The notes under the pieces are model-generated. The model saw only the letters and a program-made list of their open reading frames with translations, had not been told where the DNA came from and searched no databases. 39,865 nt of DNA from Streptomyces sp. PR69. GTDB lineage: Bacteria; Actinomycetota; Actinomycetes; Streptomycetales; Streptomycetaceae. The stretch is taken from contig NZ_JAOWCB010000043.1 of NCBI RefSeq assembly GCF_026420845.1, positions 1 to 39,865 on the forward strand, given 5' to 3'. Position numbers and translations under genes: made by a program. Shown here in pieces: positions 33,856 through 39,865 of the stretch; the first letter of the stretch is position 1, and every line of letters starts with the position of its first letter.

Positions 33856-34472
33856 CACAGTCCCTCACAGTCGGCGTTGCGGGTTGAGACGTAGGCGATC
33901 GGGCCGCCGGAATGGGAGGGCAGGCGGGAGCCCAGGAGGAGTTCGGCGGTTGAGCGGTCTGCGGCCGAAGGTGCGGTGAGGTGGATGACCGGCTGGACGA
34001 GATCGGTGACATACCCGGCGAGGACAGCGTCGGGGAAGGCATGCCGGCCCCGCCCGTTGCTCTCCCATCGCTCCAGACCGGTCAGAACGGCAACCACGTA
34101 ACCGGAGACGGTGACCGGCAGGACACCGCCTGCCGCGACGCTGGGAGCGTCGCAACGCCACCAGCCGCGCATGGCCTCCTGGATCTCCCCAGCCTGCAAG
34201 GTGGCGGAGAACCCGGTCCGCCCGGTGTTCCCGACATTCCCCTCGCGTGCGCGCCGGTCCGCTTCCACGCGCAGTACGCCGATCTCCGATGCTTCAAGGG
34301 AATGCAGCGGAGCCGCGTAGCGTGAGCTCAGGACCTGGACGGCTTCCAGGGGGACCATCACCCGCACTCCCCTGTTGGTCAGCCCCGGGATCAGGTGAGC
34401 GTGCACCAGGCGGCGGAAGGTGGTGATGGCCATGCCGAGTTCAGCGGCCGCCTGCCCCGTCGTCAGCAGCAT
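33855..34472 (-). CDS. HTH DNA-binding protein (excisionase/MerR-type)
   Basis: Either GTG at 34475 or ATG at 34472 could start it; GGAGG lies four bases before the ATG. The N-terminal TTGQAAAELGMAITTFRRLVHAHLIPGLTNRGVRVMVPLEAV is a winged helix-turn-helix of the excisionase/MerR type. The C-terminal ~130 residues are of unknown fold. Its stop overlaps the start of the polymerase-palm gene, so it leads a three-gene operon and may bind its own promoter or a replication origin. Confidence 0.75.
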   Translation of the reverse strand: MLLTTGQAAAELGMAITTFRRLVHAHLIPGLTNRGVRVMVPLEAVQVLSSRYAAPLHSLEASEIGVLRVEADRRAREGNVGNTGRTGFSATLQAGEIQEAMRGWWRCDAPSVAAGGVLPVTVSGYVVAVLTGLERWESNGRGRHAFPDAVLAGYVTDLVQPVIHLTAPSAADRSTAELLLGSRLPSHSGGPIAYVSTRNADCEGL

Positions 34473-35036
34473 CACGCCTCCGCCCCCACCTTCAAGTAAA
34501 CTTAGATATCTGATTCGACATCAACATTACCGAGTGCGCTCAAGCGCGTCAAAGACACATGTCCGGCTCTGTCTTGGCAGTGCTTGCCTGCACGTTCACC
34601 GCTGGACCGGGTTCGATGCCGCTGGTCGGCAGTACCCCCGCACTGCAGCACGCCAGACGGAGTGCGAGAGGCCGGCGAGATCTCCGACCGCCGCAATCCT
34701 CTCAAGCAACACATCAGCCCACTGCTCCGGAGAATCCCGCCCTGCTGGCGGCGATGAGAGCGGAAGTCACACTGCAGTGCCCCTCCCCCGCGACCTGGGG
34801 CGGGGTTGCGCAGGGCAACTACGCGCCGGTAGCACACGGTGGGGCCGCGGTCCCCGGGCGATGCTCATTGCAGCCTGGTCTTGGCAGAACTTCATGTTCG
34901 GCGGCCACCCATGGCCGCCCGATGCGACACCCCGAGCGGTCCGTATCGGCGAGGCACAGGGGCCACGACTTTTTCCGGTCGGTTATGCAGTGGAGGTGGA
35001 TGCGACGAGTTTATCGATGTGTCACATATGAGTGTG
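34473..35036. promoter_or_regulatory. 560-bp intergenic region with AT-rich promoter-like patch
   Basis: No convincing gene in 564 bp. At 34494-34530 the sequence is strikingly AT-rich for this genome, with an AGATATCT palindrome; on the minus strand a TTGATG lies at a plausible -35 position upstream of it. This is the likely promoter, and possibly operator or origin, of the HTH/polymerase-palm operon. A CACTGCAGTG palindrome near 34771 and a CCCCGC/GCGGGG hairpin near 34788 follow. No iteron array is evident. Confidence 0.5.
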
Positions 35037-35612
35037 CTAGTAGGAGAACTCGATGTAGTCGATATCGGCGAGTCGCACCGCGTGCAGGCCGCTGCGGCCC
35101 GGTGAGACTCCGAAGTAGGACTCGCCGATGCCGTCGGCGACGATCGTGCGCAGATCGTCTTCGCTGGCGTTGTGGTGTCGGGCTTCGAGCAGACGCGCCG
35201 GGTAGGGGTGGTGCAGGTTTTCGGACAGCCGGCGCAGGCGGCCGTCGTCGGAGGATCCCGCTGAGGCGTTGAAGCCGAACCAGCCGCAGAAGTGCACGTG
35301 CATGCTGTGCTGCTGCTGGCTGACGGTCCGGTGGGCGCGGTGCCGGATGCGAGGTTGCCACAGTCGGACCACTTCTTTGAGGATCGCTCGGCTCAGTTCC
35401 TGGTTCGCTGCGCCGGGTTGGCCTGCGAGAAGTCGCCGCAGTTTTTGAGGGGGGATGCCCAGGCGGCGGGAAAGAGCGGCGGGGTCTTTTTCTTTGGAGG
35501 CGAGAAAGCGCAGGCGGGCGCGGTCGGAGCGCGGGGGCTGGCGGGTCCAGTGGTGGGCGTCGGCGATGTCGAGTGCTTCGGCGATGGAGGCGGTGCTGAG
35601 TTGGTCGAGCAT
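35037..35612 (-). CDS. tpg: Tpg-family telomere terminal protein homologue
   Basis: A 191-aa product, close to the usual Tpg length (about 185). The family pattern is clear. An HTH (AALSRRLGIPPQKLRRLLAG, ~45-64) is followed by LSRAILKEVVRLWQPRIRHRAH, WFGFNASAGSSDDGRLRRLS (111-130; FGF and GSSDD are family hallmarks), EDDLRTIVADGIGESYFG (151-168) and a final LADIDYIEF (181-189). Tpg is covalently attached to the 5' ends of linear Streptomyces DNA and primes end patching. GAAGGA precedes the ATG. It starts 7 bp after the 376-aa gene and ends the TniA/TniB-like operon, an unexpected place for a terminal protein. It may serve the telomere at 14-352, or select telomeric targets for the transposon. 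Confidence 0.8.
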   Translation of the reverse strand: MLDQLSTASIAEALDIADAHHWTRQPPRSDRARLRFLASKEKDPAALSRRLGIPPQKLRRLLAGQPGAANQELSRAILKEVVRLWQPRIRHRAHRTVSQQQHSMHVHFCGWFGFNASAGSSDDGRLRRLSENLHHPYPARLLEARHHNASEDDLRTIVADGIGESYFGVSPGRSGLHAVRLADIDYIEFSY

Positions 35613-35619
35613 GGTTCCT

Positions 35620-36750
35620 TCAGGTGGTGGGCAGGCCGCGTAGCTGGCGGATCGTCTTCGTCCGCGAGGCGGGGTGGAAGGGCGGGCGGTACGCGCGGTG
35701 CGGCGGGGTCGGCAGGAGACGGCAGGCGTGGAGGGCCTGGTCGATTTCTGTGTGTTCCCACGAGGGGACGGACAGCGGGTTGGGGGCGTCTGGATGGCCG
35801 CGCAGGTCTGCAAGGTGGCAGGCGGCGTCGATGAGGATTCTGGCCCAGGCCGGCAGTGGGGGCAGGCCGCTGCCCGACTGGGTGTGCAGGGCTTTGATCT
35901 GGTGGCTGTTGTATCCGGTCAGGACGGTCAGGGCGGTGCAGGCGGCGTGTACGGGGTGGGCGATGCGGGTGTGGATGCGGTCGGCGATGACGGTGTGGTG
36001 GGGGTGGAGGGGGTCGTGGTGTGGTCCGGGTGTGGGCAGGGGCGGGGTGGGCCCGGGCGGTAGGGGTGAAGGGTGGAAGGCGGGGGTGAGGGGCTGTGAG
36101 GGCTGGGGTGGCATGCGGAATTGCAGTTCGTCGGCTTGTGGGGGGAAGGGGGCGCGGTGCTGCCACCAGGGGTAGTGGTCGGGTCGCTGCCGCGGCGTTG
36201 AGGGGCGCCAGTGGGCGGCTGCTTGGCGTGGGGTGTCGATGACTTTGTGCTCGGTGGTGTCGAGCAGGCTGAGGTTTTTGGGTGGGACAGGTCCGTTGCA
36301 CAGCAGGGTGAGGCGGATGTTGGTGAGGGTTGCGAGTGCGAGCAGGTGTTCCCAGTGGCTGGGGCTGAGCCGGTGGGCGCGGCAGATGGTCAGGTGGCTG
36401 ATGCCCAGGGTGGTGATCCATGCTGCGGCGATGCGCCAACTGCGGTCGGTGTGGGAGGCCCAGGTGGGTAGGTCCCGGTCTTCGTCGGGCAGGGGTAGGT
36501 GTTTGCCGAGGGCGCGGGTGATGTCGTGGGCCAGGTAGGGGCCGGTTTTCACCAGCGGGGTGGGGTGGACGGTGATGCGTCCGGTGGGGGGCTGGTGGGC
36601 GCCGAATGCCAGGCGCATGAAGTTCTGTTCGTCTCGTGGGGCGGAGACGAGGGTGACGCGGGGTGGGGTGTGGTTGTGGCCCGGTGGCCAGGTTGGGCTC
36701 CATTCGCTGGGGTGGCGGGCGGGGCGTGGTGGAGTGGGGTGGGGGTTCAT
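35620..36750 (-). CDS. Hypothetical protein between TniB-like ATPase and Tpg (376 aa)
   Basis: ATG at 36750 overlaps the ATPase stop (ATGA). It is Pro/His/Thr-rich. The N-terminal half contains RVTLVSAPRDEQNFMRLAF and SWRIAAAWITTLGISHLTICRAHRLSPSHWEHLLALATLTNIRLTLLCNG, which recalls a degenerate P-loop ATPase without Walker A. A Pro-rich linker (~240-262) leads to a helical C-terminal domain (HAACTALTVLTGYNSHQIKAL, ARILIDAACHLADLRG). In Tn7/Tn5053-type operons this slot often holds TniQ/TnsD, but no TniQ zinc motif is visible. Function unknown; an adaptor between ATPase and Tpg is an inference. Confidence 0.7.
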   Translation of the reverse strand: MNPHPTPPRPARHPSEWSPTWPPGHNHTPPRVTLVSAPRDEQNFMRLAFGAHQPPTGRITVHPTPLVKTGPYLAHDITRALGKHLPLPDEDRDLPTWASHTDRSWRIAAAWITTLGISHLTICRAHRLSPSHWEHLLALATLTNIRLTLLCNGPVPPKNLSLLDTTEHKVIDTPRQAAAHWRPSTPRQRPDHYPWWQHRAPFPPQADELQFRMPPQPSQPLTPAFHPSPLPPGPTPPLPTPGPHHDPLHPHHTVIADRIHTRIAHPVHAACTALTVLTGYNSHQIKALHTQSGSGLPPLPAWARILIDAACHLADLRGHPDAPNPLSVPSWEHTEIDQALHACRLLPTPPHRAYRPPFHPASRTKTIRQLRGLPTT

Positions 36751-37547
36751 GGTGTTTCCGGGCGGGGGGTGAGGTGGCGCAGGAGCGCGTGGGGGCTGGT
36801 GGGGGCGGGGCGGTGGGTGGCGCGGTGGGTGAGGGTGGCCCAGCGGCGGAAGTTGCCGTGGGCCCATATGCGGTCGAGGTGTGCGAGCAGGTCGGTGCTG
36901 GTGGCTTTCCAGTGGGGGTGGAAGGCGGGCAGAACGGTGGTGATCTGGGCCGGGGCGAGGGGGCCGAGTTCGTGCCAGCAGGTCACGCGTGCGGCGAGCA
37001 TGGGGGTGGTGCGCAGGGCCTGTAGGCGGTGGCTGCCGGCGCTTAGCACCATGGCGATGCGGGTGTAGGGGTCGTCGTAGAGGTGGCGGAGGTATTCCTG
37101 GCAGGAGGGCGAGAGCTGGTGGGCTTCGTCGACGGCCAGGAGCCGGGGCGGGTGGTGCAGGGCGTGGCGGATGAGGTCGTCGCTGGTGCCGGCGTCTTTG
37201 GGGCATGGGCCGGACAGGTCCAGGGCGTGGTGGAGGCTGTGGCGCAGGTCGTCGGGGCGGGCTTGGGGCTGTGGCAGGAGACGGATGGCGTGCCAGGCGG
37301 GGTGCTGGTCGAGCACGGTGTGCAGGGTGAAGGTCTTGCCTGCGCCTGCGGGGGCGGTCAGGCACATCAGGCCCTGCTCGGTGACGGTGGTTCTCAGGGC
37401 GGTGGCGGTGGCGGTGACCTGCGGAGTATGGACGGTGCGGGCGCCGGTGAGGTTGAGATGGTGCCGGGGGAAGCGGATCGTTCCGTGCGCGGTGGTAATG
37501 GCGGCGGTGCGAGTAGTGCGTCGGGACGGTGCGGGGGCGGCGTTCAT
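36747..37547 (-). CDS. Second TniB/MuB-like AAA+ ATPase
   Basis: The 266-aa product is coupled to the upstream ATPase by ATGA. Walker A APAGAGKT (65-72), Walker B LLAVDEAHQLS (D140, E141) and a sensor region around AMVLSAGSHRLQAL, as in TniB/TnsC/MuB-type transposition regulators and ExeA-like ATPases. It shares layout with the neighbouring ATPase (EYLRHLYD after the Walker B) but is well diverged, so the two may have arisen by an old duplication. A heteromeric target-capture filament is possible. Confidence 0.82.
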   Translation of the reverse strand: MNAAPAPSRRTTRTAAITTAHGTIRFPRHHLNLTGARTVHTPQVTATATALRTTVTEQGLMCLTAPAGAGKTFTLHTVLDQHPAWHAIRLLPQPQARPDDLRHSLHHALDLSGPCPKDAGTSDDLIRHALHHPPRLLAVDEAHQLSPSCQEYLRHLYDDPYTRIAMVLSAGSHRLQALRTTPMLAARVTCWHELGPLAPAQITTVLPAFHPHWKATSTDLLAHLDRIWAHGNFRRWATLTHRATHRPAPTSPHALLRHLTPRPETP

Positions 37548-38362
37548 CGGTCGTCGTCGCGGCGGACGGGGCGGGCGGGGCGGGAGCGGCGGATGGCCCA
37601 GCGGGCGAGGGTCTCGTCGACTTCGCTCAGGCCTCGGCGCTTCATGCCTTCCAGTACGTGATGGGTGATCTTGGACCACATGCGGAAGGTGCCGCCGCCG
37701 GCTTCCTGGTCGATGAAGTCGATCAGTTCAGGGGAGGCGTTGGCCCAGATGGGGTGGAACAGGGGGATGTTCTTGGCGATCTCCGCGGGCTCCATGGGCG
37801 TGAACTCCTGCCAGATGTAAATCCGGGAAGCGAGAGCGGGCTCGTTGTACAGGGTCTTGTAGCACTCTTCGCCGCCGACGAAGAGGACGGCGGGCCGGCT
37901 CTTGCCCTTGCCGGTGTCGTACAGGTGGCGGACGTATTCGAAGCATTCGCGGCTGAACTGCTGGGCTTCGTCGCAGACGAGGATGTAGGGGCGGCGGGCG
38001 AGGGCCTGCTTGAGGAGGCGGTCGAACTCGCTGGGGTGCGCGGGCGGCTTGCCTTCCAGGTGCAGGACGTCGAAGAGCTCCATGCGGATGTCTCGTGGGG
38101 TGGGGCGGGAGCGGAACTGGAGGAGCAGGACGAGGTCGGGGGCGACTTCCTTGAGTGCGGCCCGTACAGAGAAGGTCTTGCCGAGTCCGGCGTCGCCGTA
38201 GATGCAGGACATGGCGCGGGCGTCGATGGTGTCGGCGATGTTCTCGCTGGCCTCCAGGAGGGCTTCGGTGGCCACGATGCGGGCGTCGGGCAGGTCGAGG
38301 TAGAAGTCGGGGGCTGCGCCGGCGGCGTCGGCTGCGCGCATGTCGGTAGTGGTGTCGGTCAT
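37544..38362 (-). CDS. TniB-like transposition ATPase
   Basis: ATG at 38362 with AAGGAG eight bases upstream gives a 272-aa protein of normal TniB length. Walker A GDAGLGKT (56-63), Walker B YILVCDEAQQFS (D131, E132), FVGGEECYKTL and IYIWQEFTPM follow. TniB binds target DNA with ATP and stimulates the TniA transposase. The same frame is open upstream to an ATG at 38605 that overlaps the transposase stop (ATGA); that would add ~81 residues of unclear origin, so the longer form cannot be excluded. Confidence 0.85.
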   Translation of the reverse strand: MTDTTTDMRAADAAGAAPDFYLDLPDARIVATEALLEASENIADTIDARAMSCIYGDAGLGKTFSVRAALKEVAPDLVLLLQFRSRPTPRDIRMELFDVLHLEGKPPAHPSEFDRLLKQALARRPYILVCDEAQQFSRECFEYVRHLYDTGKGKSRPAVLFVGGEECYKTLYNEPALASRIYIWQEFTPMEPAEIAKNIPLFHPIWANASPELIDFIDQEAGGGTFRMWSKITHHVLEGMKRRGLSEVDETLARWAIRRSRPARPVRRDDDR

Positions 38363-38601
38363 GGCTGTTGCTCCTTGCGGGGATGCGGGCCGGCCGGGGG
38401 CCGGCGCAATGTGGTCGGGCGGCTGGAGGGTGGTGCCGGTGTGCCGGCCGGTTGCCGGATGGTGGATCTCGGCCCGCTTGGTGTCGGGGGCGGATGCGAT
38501 CGTGGTGCGGGTTCCGGCGTGGGTGGGTGTGGAGTGGGCGGTGTATGTGCGGCCCTGCCCGTGGTGGTGGAGGGGGCGGGCTGGGCCGTGGGGTGGCGGG
38601 G

Positions 38602-39865
38602 TCATGGGGTGGCAGGGTTCTCCTGGGTGTCGGCGGGTTGCGGGATGGCCCAGCGGGTGCTGGGGGTGACACGGCGGGGCATGTATCCGGCGGGTACGTC
38701 GCTGTCGGCGGCGCGCGGACGCTGTGTGGAGGCGAGTTCGGCGGCGGCCTGGGCGCGGGTCATGTTCCCGGCGGGGCGTGCCGGTTCGGCCTGGGTGACG
38801 GGCTGGAAACGGCGCCGGTTGCGGCGTTTGGCCTCCGCGAGATCGCGGCGCAGACGGCTTACCCGTTCGTCGCGGGCCTCGTGGACGGCGCGGATCTCTT
38901 CTTCGCTGGCTTCGTCGGCCAGGTGCGCGGTGCCCAGGTAGCGGTCGGTGTGGGCGTCGAAGACCTCGATGGTGCGCAGATGGTGGGGCTGGTAGCGGAT
39001 ACGGGCTGGGATGCCGGTCCGGCCGGTCATCCAGGCGGCAACGTAGTCGCGGTTGTTCCAGCGGATGCCGTGGCCGTGAATGATGCGGGTGGAGCGTTCT
39101 TCTTCCAGCAGGAAGACGTTGAGGTCCTTGAGCGGGGGCTCGCGCAGCGGGGTGCCGTCCTCGAGCCACGCCTGGATGGGGGTGAGACCGCCTTTGCTCT
39201 GCATGGGGTGGTGGGTGTTTCGGGTGCGGACCCACTGGGTGAACAGCTCGACGAAAGCTTCAAAGGTGAGCGCGGGGTCCTTGTCACCCGCCCGTCGTCT
39301 GGTGTCGAGCTTCTGAGCCTTGGTGTAGCGGGGCAGGGTGGAGAAGAACATGCTGGTCGCTGCCCGGTTGAGGTTCTCGATGCCGCCTTTGAGGTGGGGG
39401 GTGTAGGGCGGCAGGACATCGACCTGGACACTGAAGAGACCCATGGCCTGGTGCACTGCCCGGGAGAGGAAGTCTTTGCCTCGGTCGATGCGGATACGCC
39501 GGGGCAGCCCGCCGGCCGGGCCGTGGACCTCATCGGTGAGGATGCAGGCGCGCAGGGCAGCCAGGATGGATGCGCGGTGCGGGTAGTGGGGGGTGACGGC
39601 CCAGCCCATGATCATGCCGGTGTGACAGTCACAGAACCAGGTGACCCACGGTTTGACCAGCCGTCCCTCGGCCCAGACCAGGACCGGTACCTGCTTGTGG
39701 TCGCCTTCCCATTCCTCGTTGCGGCAGGTGGGCGGGCGGCGCAGGTGAGGGTCGTGCGCGCGGGAGGCGGGGATGCCTTCACGCAGTCCTGCCAGGTCGC
39801 CCGGCGTGAGGTCGGATCTGATGGCGCGGTGCAGCGTGGACAGGCTCGGCACGTCCCCCTCGTCG
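38602..39865 (-). CDS. TniA/Mu-type DDE transposase, cut by window edge
   Basis: The frame runs off the right edge; its N-terminus (DNA-binding domains) lies beyond. The visible ~420 residues hold an rve integrase core with the acidic triad in EGDHKQ, RIDRGKDF and KGGIENLN; the second and third acids are 35 residues apart (DD35E). A C-terminal beta-barrel (GIRWNNRDYVAAWMTGRTGIPARIRYQP) and a basic tail with RDLAEAKRRNRRR follow, as in TniA/TnsB/MuA. It should cut and join transposon ends with TniB's help. All visible catalytic residues are intact. Confidence 0.88.
   Translation of the reverse strand, partial: DEGDVPSLSTLHRAIRSDLTPGDLAGLREGIPASRAHDPHLRRPPTCRNEEWEGDHKQVPVLVWAEGRLVKPWVTWFCDCHTGMIMGWAVTPHYPHRASILAALRACILTDEVHGPAGGLPRRIRIDRGKDFLSRAVHQAMGLFSVQVDVLPPYTPHLKGGIENLNRAATSMFFSTLPRYTKAQKLDTRRRAGDKDPALTFEAFVELFTQWVRTRNTHHPMQSKGGLTPIQAWLEDGTPLREPPLKDLNVFLLEEERSTRIIHGHGIRWNNRDYVAAWMTGRTGIPARIRYQPHHLRTIEVFDAHTDRYLGTAHLADEASEEEIRAVHEARDERVSRLRRDLAEAKRRNRRRFQPVTQAEPARPAGNMTRAQAAAELASTQRPRAADSDVPAGYMPRRVTPSTRWAIPQPADTQENPATP

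Noticed and set aside
32011..33894. Plus-strand 627-aa Gly-rich open frame
   Set aside because: Shadow of the polymerase-palm gene; Gly/Val/Asp-rich with no motifs or ribosome binding site.
1..39865. tRNA or rRNA genes
   Set aside because: No cloverleaf-like or rRNA-like sequence was noticed on either strand; a tRNA scan was not possible here.

Overview
The base composition (very high G+C, codons ending in G or C), gene families (DUF6083, helicase-associated-domain helicase, Tpg-like protein) and frequent ATGA/GTGA start-stop overlaps point to Streptomyces or a close actinomycete. I read the window as the left end of a linear replicon (plasmid or chromosome arm). Bases 14-352 hold nine closely spaced hairpins. 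Their stems differ, but every loop is TGNC on this strand (GNCA on the other). This is the architecture of Streptomyces telomeres, whose loops are normally TNC, so it may be a non-archetypal telomere.

Region by region: (1) 14-352, hairpin array. (2) 443-4886, plus strand: a compact run of small genes (49-aa acidic peptide, 68-aa and 132-aa proteins, a frameshifted DUF6875-like gene, a kinase-fold protein, a GNAT acetyltransferase), then a membrane-anchored hypothetical protein. The run could be a small modification or RiPP-like locus, but this is not proven. (3) 5002-5652, minus strand: a DUF3223/DCL-family protein. (4) 13229 down to 6063, minus strand: a tight five-gene operon of coiled-coil protein, Cas4/RecB-like PD-(D/E)XK nuclease with a probable Fe-S cluster, unknown 496-aa protein, DNA2/UPF1-like SF1 helicase and SF2 helicase with four helicase-associated repeats. 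It is divergent from sbcD-sbcC (13364-17829). Together they carry every activity of a Mre11-Rad50/Dna2-style DNA-end-processing set. (5) 26148 down to 18228, minus strand: a complete Wadjet-type SMC plasmid-defence operon, jetA-jetB-jetC-jetD. (6) 26196-29004: gene remnants, a frameshifted UvrD-like helicase and a DUF6083 protein. (7) 29164-30710: an XRE regulator divergent from a Cys-rich protein, with three copies of a 17-bp operator-like sequence between them. (8) 34472 down to 31013, minus strand: HTH protein, a protein with the A, B and C motifs of a family-B polymerase palm (Tap-like), and an HTH/basic protein. (9) From the window edge down to 35037, minus strand: a TniA-like DDE transposase (cut by the edge), two tandem TniB-like ATPases, an unknown protein and a Tpg-family telomere terminal protein, in one tightly packed operon.

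The most interesting reading is a telomere with unusual loops on the same molecule as a Tpg-family protein and a Tap-like polymerase-fold protein. The Tpg homologue sits in a Tn7/Tn5053-type transposition operon where a target-selection protein would be expected. Between these ends lie three DNA-end or DNA-topology machines (helicase-nuclease operon, SbcCD, Wadjet). Family calls rest on motifs read by eye; no database search was possible.
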